Assembly (NCBI GenBank): GCA_035695045.1
Contig: DASSEX010000071.1
Location: 1 to 44,413, forward strand
Direction: 5' to 3'
Source of the DNA: DASSKP01 sp035695045
GTDB taxonomy: Bacteria; Actinomycetota; Actinomycetes; JAFAQI01
Length of the DNA: 44,413 nt
Shown in pieces: positions 15,177 to 23,236 of this stretch. The notes under the pieces are model-generated. The model searched no databases. It was not told the origin of the DNA and worked only from the letters and a program-made list of their open reading frames with translations. Made by a program: the position numbers and the translations under genes. The stretch's first letter is position 1, and the number at the start of each line of letters is the position of its first letter.

Positions 15177-16796
15177 GTGGACTTCAACCTCGCCGACATC
15201 TTCGAGTCGGTCGTCGACGCGGTTCCGGACCGTGAGGCGCTGATCTTCGGCGACCGGCGCCTGAGCTACGCCGAGCTCGAGCGGCGGGCCAACCGGCTGG
15301 CGCACCACTTCCTCGACGTCGGCGTCAAGCCCGGCAACCACATCGGGCTCCAGCTCTACAACTGCACGGAGTACGTCGAGGCGATGATCGCCTGCTTCAA
15401 GGTGCGTGCGGTGCCGGTCAACGTCAACTATCGCTACGTCGAGGACGAGCTCGCCTACCTCTTCAACGATGCGGACCTCGTGGCGGTGCTCGTCGACACC
15501 GAGTTCACCGACCGGATCGAGGGCGTCCGCTCACGCACTCCGCAGCTGCGTCACGTCATCACCGTCGGCGACGGGCCCCGGCCGAAAGGTGCGGTCGACT
15601 ACGACGATGCCCTTGCCGCGAGCGACGACGGGCGCGGCTTCGACGAGCGTTCGCCGGACGACCTCTACATCATCTACACCGGCGGCACCACCGGCATGCC
15701 GAAAGGCGTGATGTGGCGGCAGGAGGACCTGTTCTTCGCCGGTATGGGCGGGGCCGATCCGGTCGGCACCCCGGTGTCGACGCCGGAAGAGGTCGCCGAG
15801 CGGCTCGCGACCAAGGGCGTCATCAACATGTTCCCGGTGGCGCCGCTGATGCACGGCGCCGCGCAGCTGGCGACGTGGATCGGCTTCCTGCAGGGCGCGA
15901 GGGTCATGCTCGTGCGGAAGTTCGAGCCGGTCGACGTCATCGACACCGCGTCGCGCGAGAAGGCGCACTCGATGTCGATCGTCGGCGACGCCATGGCCCG
16001 CCCACTCGCCGAGGCGCTGGAGGGGCCGCGCAAGGGCGCGGACCTGTCATCGCTGTTCGCCATCAGCTCGGCCGGCGCCATCCTCTCCGCCGCGGTCCGC
16101 GAGAAGCTCCAGTCGCTGCTGCCCAACACGATGCTGCTGGACAACTTCGGCGCGTCCGAGACCGGCTTCCAGGGGACTGCGGCCGCCGGTTCGAGCCCGG
16201 ACAAGGGCCTGCGCTTCAGCGTCAACCAGCGCACGGCCGTTCTCGACGACAACCTCAAGCCCATCGAACCCGGCTCCGGTGTGATCGGACGCGTAGCGCA
16301 GCGCGGGCACGTGCCGCTCGGCTACTACAAGGACGAGAAGAAGACGGCGGACAGCTTCGTCACCATCGAGGGTGAGCGCTGGGTGCTTCTCGGCGACATG
16401 GCCACCGTCGAGGCCGACGGCTCGATCGCCGTTCTCGGCCGCGGCGCCGTGTGCATCAACACGGGCGGTGAGAAGGTCTACCCCGAAGAGGTCGAGGCGG
16501 TGCTCAAGGCGCACCCCGCCGTGTACGACGCCGTCGTGGCCGGCGTGCCGGACGACCGGTTCGGCCAGCGGGTCGCCGCCGTCGTACAGCTGCGCGACGG
16601 CGTGGCGGCGGACGAGTCGGACCTGATCGCTCACGCCCGGGCCCACGTCGCCGGTTACAAGGCGCCGAAATCGGTGGTCGTCGTCCCGGAGATTCGCCGC
16701 TCGCCCAGCGGGAAGGCTGACTACCCTTGGGCCGCCAGAGTGGCCCTCGACGCAGCGTCATCGGAGCGAGCAAGCACCACGACGACAGGGAGCTGA
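15177..16796 (+). CDS. fadD19: Steroid side-chain acyl-CoA synthetase, FadD19-like (539 aa)
   Basis: An ATP-dependent (AMP-forming) acid:CoA ligase. FadD19 activates the C26 carboxylate of the sterol side chain and in Rhodococcus is needed for C24-branched sterols. Seen: P-loop YTGGTTGMPKG (about 167-177), the GASETGF block, the hinge region LGDMATVEADGS, and C-terminal catalytic lysine region SPSGKADYPWA. The N-terminal pattern (NLADIFESVVDAVPDREALIF) and VNVNYRYVEDEL agree closely with mycobacterial FadD19. GTG start at 15177 with GGGAAAGG upstream. It is followed after 3 bp by kstR. Confidence 0.9.
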   Translation: MDFNLADIFESVVDAVPDREALIFGDRRLSYAELERRANRLAHHFLDVGVKPGNHIGLQLYNCTEYVEAMIACFKVRAVPVNVNYRYVEDELAYLFNDADLVAVLVDTEFTDRIEGVRSRTPQLRHVITVGDGPRPKGAVDYDDALAASDDGRGFDERSPDDLYIIYTGGTTGMPKGVMWRQEDLFFAGMGGADPVGTPVSTPEEVAERLATKGVINMFPVAPLMHGAAQLATWIGFLQGARVMLVRKFEPVDVIDTASREKAHSMSIVGDAMARPLAEALEGPRKGADLSSLFAISSAGAILSAAVREKLQSLLPNTMLLDNFGASETGFQGTAAAGSSPDKGLRFSVNQRTAVLDDNLKPIEPGSGVIGRVAQRGHVPLGYYKDEKKTADSFVTIEGERWVLLGDMATVEADGSIAVLGRGAVCINTGGEKVYPEEVEAVLKAHPAVYDAVVAGVPDDRFGQRVAAVVQLRDGVAADESDLIAHARAHVAGYKAPKSVVVVPEIRRSPSGKADYPWAARVALDAASSERASTTTTGS

Positions 16797-16799
16797 TCC

Positions 16800-17411
16800 G
16801 TGTCCGGCGAGACGGCGACAGTGCGGTCGATCCCCGCGTCGCAGCTCGCCCGTCGTGAACGAATCCTCGACGCAGCAATGGAGCTGGCGACCGAGGGCGG
16901 CTACGACGCCGTGCAGATGCGTGAGGTCGCGGAGCGTGCCGATGTCGCTCTCGGCACGCTCTACCGCTACTTCCCGTCGAAGGTGCATCTCCTCGTCGCA
17001 GCCATGGGCCGCACCTTCCAGGCGCTCCAGGAGAGCGTGCGGGTCGACGGCTCGGACGGTACGCCGCAGCAGCGGGTCTACCGCGTCGTCGCTGCTGTCA
17101 CGCGTTATCTCGCCCGGCACCGCCGGTTGTCCGGCGCGATGATCCGCGCGCTGATGAGCGCCGACACCGAGGCGGCTCGCGAGGTCGAGGAGGTCGGCGA
17201 GATGCTCGTCGGCATCATCGCCGCGGCGACCCGCGACCCTGAGGCCGCTGCGCCCACACCCGCCGAGACGGAGCACGACGCCCTGGTCGCGCACGTCATC
17301 GGCAAGGTGTGGTTGACCGACGTGGTCACGCTTCTCTCAGGGCGGATGACGGTCTCGCAGGTCCTCGAGGACCTCGAGGCGACGATCGCCCTGGTCATGC
17401 CCCCGTCGTGA
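16800..17411 (+). CDS. kstR: TetR-family repressor KstR (203 aa)
   Basis: The master repressor of upper cholesterol catabolism, released from DNA by 3-oxo-steroid acid CoA esters. The N-terminal TetR domain (about residues 18-65) is nearly the KstR sequence I recall: RRERILDAAMELATEGGYDA, MREVAERADVALGTLYRYFP and SKVHLLVAAMGR, with the recognition helix in VALGTLYRYF. The ligand domain is less conserved. GTG start at 16800, 3 bp after fadD19. It is the last gene of the operon whose promoter carries KstR-like sites, implying negative autoregulation. Its 3' end overlaps the convergent acyl-carrier-protein gene by 17 bp. Confidence 0.93.
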   Translation: MSGETATVRSIPASQLARRERILDAAMELATEGGYDAVQMREVAERADVALGTLYRYFPSKVHLLVAAMGRTFQALQESVRVDGSDGTPQQRVYRVVAAVTRYLARHRRLSGAMIRALMSADTEAAREVEEVGEMLVGIIAAATRDPEAAAPTPAETEHDALVAHVIGKVWLTDVVTLLSGRMTVSQVLEDLEATIALVMPPS

Positions 17412-17655
17412 CGGGCGCGTGCTGGACCAGGTAGTCGATCAGCGCCTCGAGGGTCCCGACCCGCGCATAGTCGTCCTCCCGGATCACGACGCCCGTCGAG
17501 TCGTGCAGCTGCTCGACGAGGCTCAGGAAGTCGAGCGAGTCCAGGTCCATCTCCTCGCGGAACGGTGCAGCTCTGTCCACCGTGGCGATGTCCACCTCAG
17601 GCGCGATGGACGCGAGCGCCGCCGCGACGGCAGCTGTGGCTTCAGACGTGTTCAT
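17395..17655 (-). CDS. Acyl carrier protein (86 aa)
   Basis: A small acidic carrier protein. The phosphopantetheine attachment site is Ser40 in MDLDSLDFLSLVEQL, and the helix pattern fits the PP-binding family. It is the last gene of the acs-E1-E2 operon: its ATG overlaps the E2 stop (ATGA). An ACP in a 2-oxoacid dehydrogenase operon is unusual. It could accept an acyl group from the E2 or from the AMP ligase, or it may serve an enzyme elsewhere. It overlaps kstR tail-to-tail by 17 bp. Confidence 0.88.
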   Translation of the reverse strand: MNTSEATAAVAAALASIAPEVDIATVDRAAPFREEMDLDSLDFLSLVEQLHDSTGVVIREDDYARVGTLEALIDYLVQHAPVTTGA

Positions 17656-18983
17656 AGCTTCTCCGGTGTCTGGAGGAGGTCGTCCAGGGCCGCCAGATAG
17701 CGGCTGCCCGCGTGCCCGTCGGTGGCGCGGTGGTCGCCGGACAACGTCGCCGTGACGGTGGGACGGACGGCGAGCATTCCGTTGCTCGCCCAAGGCCGCT
17801 CCACGATCCGGCCGAGCCCGACCAGCGCGACCTGCGGCGGGAAGATGACGCCCAACACCGACTCGGCCCCGTTCTCGCCGAGGTTGGTGACGGTGATCGT
17901 CCCCTCGGTCATCTCCGTACGCCGCAGCCGCCCGGACCGGGCCCTCGTGACCACGTCGCGCAGCCGTTCCATGAGGGTGTCGAGATCGAGCGTGTCGGCG
18001 TCGAGGATGGCCGGGGCCACGAGCCCCGAGGGGCGCAGCGACACGGCGACGCCGAGGTGCACGTGGTCCGCGGCCTCCAGGTGATCGTCCGCCCAGGTGC
18101 CGTTGAGACTCGGGACGGCACGCGCGGCCATGGCGCTCGCCTTCAGCAGCAGAGCGGCGGGCACGAGTCGCTGCGACACCGGTCGCGTGGCGTTGACGTC
18201 GCGCATCCAGCTGAGCGCCGTCGACAGGTCGATGGTGGTGGTGACGTAGTAGTGCGGGATCTCCCGCTTCGACCGGGCCATCAGCTCGCCGATCGCGCGG
18301 CGCATCGCCGCGTTGCGGTCGGTGGCCGGTTTCTCGACGGGCACCGACGCGGTCGGCGCCGTACGCACTGCGGTCGTGGTGCGGTTGACGTCGGCGACGG
18401 TCACCGAACCATCCGGCCCGGTGCCTGCGATCTGGGTGATGTCGACGCCGAGCTCCTCGGCGCGACGGCGAGCGAGCGGTGAGGAGCGGACCCGTCGCGA
18501 CGGAGCCGGCGTCGCCGGTCGGGGGAGTGGTACGTCGACACGAGCGGCTTCGACGTCGCTGCGCGTGACGACTCCGTCGGGACCGCTCCCGGGTACCGAG
18601 GAGAGGTCGACTCCCGCCGTATGCGCGAGGTGTCGAACCAGGGGCGAGGCGACAACAGGTTCTGGCTTCGGCGGCATCGCTGCTTCCGCTGCCGGTGCCT
18701 CCGGCACGGTTGGTGCGGTAACCACAGGCCTCGACGCCGGCAGCGCGGCTTCGTCGCCGAGCTGCGCAAGCGGCGTGCCGACCGCGACCTTCGTGCCCGG
18801 CGCTACGAGCAGGTCGGCGACGACACCGTCTTCGAAACACTCGACCTCGATCGCGGCCTTGTCGGTGTCGACGACGGCGACGATGTCGCCGCGGTGGACG
18901 GTGTCGCCCGGCTTGACGAGCCACTCGAGCAAGGTGCCTTCGGTCATGTCGGCGCCGAGCGAGGGCATCACGAACTCACCCAT
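17652..18983 (-). CDS. pdhC: Dihydrolipoamide acyltransferase, E2 of a 2-oxoacid dehydrogenase
   Basis: The acyltransferase core of a pyruvate/branched-chain/acetoin-type dehydrogenase complex, 443 aa. Domains in order: one lipoyl domain (1-76, lipoyl lysine 42 in DTDKAAIEV), two peripheral-subunit-binding domains (about 112-147 SPLVRHLAHTAGVDLSSV and 167-202 SPLARRRAEELGVDITQI) joined by Pro/Ala linkers, and the catalytic domain with HRATDG (His418, Asp422). Two such binding domains is more than the usual single one. It overlaps E1-beta by 8 bp and ACP by 4 bp. No E3 is present nearby. The natural 2-oxoacid is not determinable from sequence; pyruvate is the default. Confidence 0.9.
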   Translation of the reverse strand: MGEFVMPSLGADMTEGTLLEWLVKPGDTVHRGDIVAVVDTDKAAIEVECFEDGVVADLLVAPGTKVAVGTPLAQLGDEAALPASRPVVTAPTVPEAPAAEAAMPPKPEPVVASPLVRHLAHTAGVDLSSVPGSGPDGVVTRSDVEAARVDVPLPRPATPAPSRRVRSSPLARRRAEELGVDITQIAGTGPDGSVTVADVNRTTTAVRTAPTASVPVEKPATDRNAAMRRAIGELMARSKREIPHYYVTTTIDLSTALSWMRDVNATRPVSQRLVPAALLLKASAMAARAVPSLNGTWADDHLEAADHVHLGVAVSLRPSGLVAPAILDADTLDLDTLMERLRDVVTRARSGRLRRTEMTEGTITVTNLGENGAESVLGVIFPPQVALVGLGRIVERPWASNGMLAVRPTVTATLSGDHRATDGHAGSRYLAALDDLLQTPEKL

Positions 18984-19956
18984 GTGTGCCCACCACCTCG
19001 CGCGCTGCGGCGACGATCCGCTCGACGCTCGGAAGGGCCGCCTGCTCGAGCTGGCGGGCATACGGCATCGGCACCTCGGCGCTGCAGACCCGGGCGACGG
19101 GCGCGTCGAGCTCGTAGAAGACCGACTCCGTGATCCGGGCCGAGATCTCGGCGGAGATGCTGCCACTGCGCCAGCCCTCGTCGACGATCACCGCACGATG
19201 CGTGCGTGCGACCGACTCGAGCACGGTCTTCTCGTCCAGCGGGCGCAGGGTTCGCAGGTCCACGACCTCGGCGTCGACGCCGGCGTCCTGCAGCTTGTCG
19301 GCTGCCTCGAGCGTCATCGGTAGCGTGCCGCCGTACGTGATGAGCGAGATGTCGGTGCCGCCGCGCCGGATGACGGCGTTGTCGAGGTCGACCGCGCCCG
19401 CATCGTCGGCGAGCTCGCCGGTCATCGGGTAGAGGCTCGCGTGCTCGAAGATCAGCACGGGGTCCGGGTCGTCGAGTGCCGTCGCCAGCATGCCGCGCGC
19501 ATCTTCGAGAGTGGCAGGCGTCACCACCCTCAGCCCGGGGATGTGGGCGAACCAGCCTTCGAGCGAGTGCGAGTGCTGGGCTGCGACCTGTCGACCGCCG
19601 CCGGTCGGGATGCGCAGGACCAACGGCACCGCGCACTGGCCGCCGGACATGTGCAGCAGCGACGCGGCGTTGTTCATGATCTGGTCCAGCGCCAGCAGGC
19701 TGAAGTTGACGGTCATGATCTCGACGATCGGTCGCATTCCGGCCATGGCGGCGCCGATGCCGGCCCCGACGAAGGCCGACTCCGACAGTGGGGCGTCCCG
19801 GATGCGCTCCGGCCCGAACTGTTCGAGCAGGCCGAGGCTGACGGCGAAGCAGCCGCCGTAGCGACCGACGTCCTCGCCTACGAGGAACACCCGCTCGTCG
19901 TGCTCGAGGGCATCGGCCAGAGCGGCGCGGATGGCCTCGCGATACGTCGTCTTCAT
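18976..19956 (-). CDS. pdhB: 2-oxoacid dehydrogenase E1 component, beta subunit (326 aa)
   Basis: The pyrimidine-binding transketolase-type subunit of E1. Features: the opening TTYREAIRAALADALEHD, VFLVGEDVGRYGG with the conserved Glu that activates thiamine diphosphate, PLSESAFVGAGIGAAMAGMRP, and the C-terminal transketolase domain (DLRTLRPLDEKTVLESV, VDEGWRSGSISAE). The ATG at 19956 overlaps the E1-alpha stop; a 10-residue upstream extension in frame is unlikely. Works with E1-alpha to decarboxylate a 2-oxoacid and load the lipoyl arm of E2. Confidence 0.92.
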   Translation of the reverse strand: MKTTYREAIRAALADALEHDERVFLVGEDVGRYGGCFAVSLGLLEQFGPERIRDAPLSESAFVGAGIGAAMAGMRPIVEIMTVNFSLLALDQIMNNAASLLHMSGGQCAVPLVLRIPTGGGRQVAAQHSHSLEGWFAHIPGLRVVTPATLEDARGMLATALDDPDPVLIFEHASLYPMTGELADDAGAVDLDNAVIRRGGTDISLITYGGTLPMTLEAADKLQDAGVDAEVVDLRTLRPLDEKTVLESVARTHRAVIVDEGWRSGSISAEISARITESVFYELDAPVARVCSAEVPMPYARQLEQAALPSVERIVAAAREVVGTHG

Positions 19957-20954
19957 GGCCGCGCTCCGTCGTCGCTGTAGACCCACCGGGTCAGGCTCGT
20001 CACCGGTTCCTCGTGGCCCGCCTTCGCGTACTCGACCGCGTCCGCCACCTCGGCGGTGACGTCTTGCTCGATCGCCGCGACGTCGTCGTCGGTGAGCCGG
20101 TCCTCTGCCTGCATTCGCTCCTTCAGCGCCGACAAAGGGTCACGCTGCACCCACTGACGGATCTCGTCCTTCTGGCGATAACGATCCGGGTCGTAGAGCG
20201 AGTGCGCACGGAACCGGTATGTGCGCAGCTCGAGGAAGTGCGGGCCCCCTCCAGCTCGCACTGCCTCTGCTGCTGCCCGCGTAGCGTCCTCGACAGCGAG
20301 CACGTCCATCCCGTCGACGCTCCAGGCCGGCATCTCGTAGCTGCTCGCTCGCAGTGCCAGGTCGGTCTGGGCCTGCGCACGATCGAGCGCGGTTCCCATG
20401 GCGTAGAGGTTGTTCTCGCAGAGGAACAGCACCGGCAGCCCCCACAGCGCAGCCAGGTTGAGCGCTTCGTGGAACTCGCCCTCTGCCACGGCTCCGTCGC
20501 CGAAGAAGCACGCCGTCACGGCCTTGCGGCCCTTCATGCTGTCGGCCAGCGCGAGCCCCAAGGCGAGCGGCAGCCCCCCCGCGACGATCGCGTTGCCGCC
20601 GTAGAAGCGGGTGTCGAGGTCGAACAGGTGCATCGAACCGCCGCGACCGCCGCTGCACCCCTCGACCTTGCCGAACATCTCCGCCATCACTGCCCGGGCC
20701 GGGATCCCGCGGGCGAGTGCATGCCCGTGCTCGCGGTACGTCGACACGATCGCGTCCTCAGTCGTGAGCGCCCGCATCGCGCCCGCGGCGATCGCCTCCT
20801 CGCCGATGTAGAGATGGACGAAGCCGCGGATGGTGCCGGAGCTGTAGAGCTCCACGCACTTCTCCTCGAAGCGCCGGATCAGGGTCATCTGCCGGAGCAG
20901 GTCGAGCCCGCGGTCTCGATCGAGCATCCGGGTGGCGTCAACCGTTGTCGTCAT
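19953..20954 (-). CDS. pdhA: 2-oxoacid (pyruvate) dehydrogenase E1 component, alpha subunit (333 aa)
   Basis: The thiamine-diphosphate-binding subunit of E1. The ThDP motif runs from GDGAVAEGEFHEALNLAALW (starting at 152) to CENN (179-182), and YREHGH (73-78) supplies active-site residues. RYRQKDEIRQWVQRDP near the C-terminus is typical of PdhA. The pattern ENNLYAMGT favours a pyruvate/acetoin-type E1. The ATG overlaps the AcsA-like stop (ATGA), so all five genes of this operon are coupled. Confidence 0.92.
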   Translation of the reverse strand: MTTTVDATRMLDRDRGLDLLRQMTLIRRFEEKCVELYSSGTIRGFVHLYIGEEAIAAGAMRALTTEDAIVSTYREHGHALARGIPARAVMAEMFGKVEGCSGGRGGSMHLFDLDTRFYGGNAIVAGGLPLALGLALADSMKGRKAVTACFFGDGAVAEGEFHEALNLAALWGLPVLFLCENNLYAMGTALDRAQAQTDLALRASSYEMPAWSVDGMDVLAVEDATRAAAEAVRAGGGPHFLELRTYRFRAHSLYDPDRYRQKDEIRQWVQRDPLSALKERMQAEDRLTDDDVAAIEQDVTAEVADAVEYAKAGHEEPVTSLTRWVYSDDGARP

Positions 20955-22738
20955 GACATCGCCTTCAGCTCGCGGCGGAGGATCTTGCCGCTCTGGGTGT
21001 GGGGGAGCGCACCGAGGAAGTGCACCTCCCGGGGCGCCACGGCCGCGCCGAGACGCTTACGTGTGAAGCCGATCAGCTCCCGCCGCAGCTCGTCGCTGGG
21101 TTCGTAAGGCGGTCGCAGGGCGACGTACGCCACCACGACCTCACCGACGACGTCGTCGGGCTTACCCACCACGCCGGCCTCGGTGACAGCGGGATGCTCC
21201 AGGAGCGCACTCTCCACCTCGAACGGGCCGATGAGGTGGCCGGCCGACTTGATGACGTCGTCGCCGCGGCCGACGAACCAGAAGTAGCCGTCGGAGTCGC
21301 GGCGGACGAGGTCGCCGGAGAGGTACCAGCCGCCCTGGAAGCACGCGCGGTAGCGCGCATACTCGTGCAGGTAGCCGCGGAACATCGACGGCCACCCCGG
21401 TCGCAGTGCCAGGACGCCGACCTCGTCCGGAGCTTCGGCGAGCTCGGCGCGATCCCCGCGAATGACGGGGTCACCGTTCGCGTCACGACGGACGATCGCC
21501 GCTTCGACGCCCGGAAGCGGGCGCCCCATCGATCCGGGCTTGATGTCGCAGCCGGCGAAGTTCGCGACCATGATGCCGCCGGTCTCCGTCTGCCACCAGT
21601 TGTCGTGCACGGGCAGCCCGAGAGCCTGTTCGCCCCACAGGACGATCTCCGGGTTCAACGGCTCGCCGACGCTTGCCACGAACCGCAGCGCAGAGAGGTC
21701 GTGCTCGAGTCGCGGCGTGCCGGGCGACCGCATCAACATCCGAAGAGCGGTGGGCGCGGTGTACCAGACGTTGACCTTCTCCCGGGTGAGGATGCGCCAC
21801 CACCGTGCCGCGTCGAACTCCGCCTCGTCGACGACGAGCGTGACCCCATGACAGAGCGGCGCGATGACGCCGTACGACGTCCCGGTGACCCAGCCGGGAT
21901 CGGCGGTGCACCAGTACACGTCGCCAGGGTGCAGGTCGAGCGCATATCGGCCGGTCGTGTGGTGCATGACGACGGCCTCGTGCACGTGCACCGCGCCTTT
22001 CGGGGTGCCGGTCGTGCCGCTGGTGAAGTGCAGGAGTGCCATGTCCTCGGGATCGGTCGCGCCGACGGTGTAGTCGGAGGCGGCGGCGGCCATCAATGCC
22101 GAGTAGTCGAGCGTTCCGGTCTCGTCGCCGACACCGTCGACGACGATGACGTGCCGGAGCTCCGGCAGGTCGTCGCGCAGCGGCAGGACCTTGCGCCGGT
22201 AGAGCGAGCGTGTCGTCACGAGCACACGTGCCTCGCCGAGGCGAAGTCGCTGGCACACCGGGCCGGGCCCGTATGCCGCGAACAGCGGGCTGACGACCGC
22301 GCGGTGCTTCAGCGCGCCGAGAAGAGCGATGTAGAGCTCCAGCCGGCGCCCGAGCAGCAGGAAGACCCGGTCGCCGGCGCCAACGCCCAGGCCCGCGAGG
22401 ACGTTGGCGAACTGTCCGGAGAGTTCCGCCAACTGGCGGTAGCTGACTGCGGTCACGGTCTCGTCGGCGTGCACGAGCCGCAGGGCAGTGTGGTCGCGGA
22501 CCGGAGTGTGCAGGTGACGGTCAACGGCCTCGTAGGCGATGTTGAGGCCACCGTCGGGCAACCCGTCGAGCTGCGCATGTGCGTCGGCCCAGGTGAAGGA
22601 CGCGCGCTCGGCGTCGTAGTCGTGCAGGTTCGCGGTCCGAATCGCTGCTGCTGACTTGCGCACGATTGGCCACGTGGTGGCATCCGGTGGCGCTACGGCG
22701 ACTACGGCGACGGGCTCGACGTCCTGATCCGTGGACAT
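20951..22738 (-). CDS. acsA: Acetyl-CoA synthetase-like AMP-forming acyl-CoA ligase (595 aa)
   Basis: Activates acetate or another short acid to its CoA ester with ATP. Core motifs: LLHFTSGTTGTPKGA (adenylation P-loop), DNWWQTETGG (motif typical of acetyl-CoA synthetases), YLSGDLVRRDSDGYFWFVGR, and the C-terminal catalytic lysine in LPHTQSGKILRRELK. Length and motif style match the Bacillus AcsA type. The ATG at 22738 has GAGGAGG five bases upstream; it is the first gene of the operon with E1-alpha, E1-beta, E2 and ACP. Two DosR-like boxes lie in the promoter region shared with the divergent helical protein. Confidence 0.88.
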   Translation of the reverse strand: MSTDQDVEPVAVVAVAPPDATTWPIVRKSAAAIRTANLHDYDAERASFTWADAHAQLDGLPDGGLNIAYEAVDRHLHTPVRDHTALRLVHADETVTAVSYRQLAELSGQFANVLAGLGVGAGDRVFLLLGRRLELYIALLGALKHRAVVSPLFAAYGPGPVCQRLRLGEARVLVTTRSLYRRKVLPLRDDLPELRHVIVVDGVGDETGTLDYSALMAAAASDYTVGATDPEDMALLHFTSGTTGTPKGAVHVHEAVVMHHTTGRYALDLHPGDVYWCTADPGWVTGTSYGVIAPLCHGVTLVVDEAEFDAARWWRILTREKVNVWYTAPTALRMLMRSPGTPRLEHDLSALRFVASVGEPLNPEIVLWGEQALGLPVHDNWWQTETGGIMVANFAGCDIKPGSMGRPLPGVEAAIVRRDANGDPVIRGDRAELAEAPDEVGVLALRPGWPSMFRGYLHEYARYRACFQGGWYLSGDLVRRDSDGYFWFVGRGDDVIKSAGHLIGPFEVESALLEHPAVTEAGVVGKPDDVVGEVVVAYVALRPPYEPSDELRRELIGFTRKRLGAAVAPREVHFLGALPHTQSGKILRRELKAMS

Positions 22739-22795
22739 GCGGCCTCCTCGGCACTGGTGCTCGGCCCATCCTCCGGCGGCCTCTGGATGCCGATA

Positions 22796-22810
22796 AGGGG
22801 CGAAGGTCCT
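22796..22810. promoter_or_regulatory. DosR/DevR-like box 1 (acsA / helical-protein promoter region)
   Basis: On the minus strand the site reads AGGACCTTCGCCCCT, matching the mycobacterial DosR motif GGGACTTNNGNCCCT at all but two specified positions. It is paired with a second match 34 bp away in the same divergent intergenic region. No dosR/devR gene is in the window. Confidence 0.4.
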
Positions 22811-22829
22811 CGGTGCGGCAGTGACGTTC

Positions 22830-22844
22830 GGTACTTCCGGCCCG
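22830..22844. promoter_or_regulatory. DosR/DevR-like box 2 (acsA / helical-protein promoter region)
   Basis: GGTACTTCCGGCCCG matches GGGACTTNNGNCCCT at all but two specified positions (T for G at position 3 and the last base). It lies 27 bp upstream of the ATG at 22871, and pairs with the box at 22796; DosR sites commonly occur in pairs. Confidence 0.42.
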
Positions 22845-22870
22845 TCCGATGGCCCACGATGCTTGGCTTC

Positions 22871-23206
22871 ATGGCGAAGACGACGGACAAGGCAGCGGAG
22901 AAGACGACGGAGAAGTCGAGTGTGTCGCCCGAGGAACTGCTGCACTCGGCTCGGCATCTCGTGGGACGGGTCACCGGTGTGGCGGAAACCGTGGTGGATC
23001 CGTTCACCCAGCTGATGGAACGGCAGCGTGAGCTCGCGGACCACATGACGGCATGGGCCCAGCTGCAGCATCAGCTCGCCGACCGGATGCTCGAGTGGGC
23101 GGCGCTGCAACGGCAGATCGTCGAGGTCTCCGCCGTCTGGGTGGCTCCTGCGGAGAGCGCCGCGAAGGTCACGTCGCGGTTGTTGCACAAGATCAGCGAC
23201 GAGTGA
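22871..23206 (+). CDS. Small amphipathic helical protein (111 aa), function unknown
   Basis: Divergent from acsA. After a Lys/Thr/Glu-rich N-terminus (AKTTDKAAEKTTEKSS) the rest is predicted helix with many Gln, Leu and Trp residues (FTQLMERQRELADHMTAWAQ, LADRMLEWAALQRQI), suggesting an oligomeric coiled coil or a surface-active helix. Phasin-like granule proteins look similar, but I see no diagnostic motif. ATG at 22871 is preferred over in-frame upstream starts at 22859 and 22757, because those would run into the DosR-like boxes. No Shine-Dalgarno is obvious. Confidence 0.6.
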   Translation: MAKTTDKAAEKTTEKSSVSPEELLHSARHLVGRVTGVAETVVDPFTQLMERQRELADHMTAWAQLQHQLADRMLEWAALQRQIVEVSAVWVAPAESAAKVTSRLLHKISDE

Positions 23207-23236
23207 GGACGTGTTCGGTCGTCCCCATGACTCACG

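Noticed and set aside
20999..22654. A 551-codon plus-strand frame over the acyl-CoA synthetase
   Set aside because: Shadow of a gene with intact AMP-ligase motifs on the minus strand.
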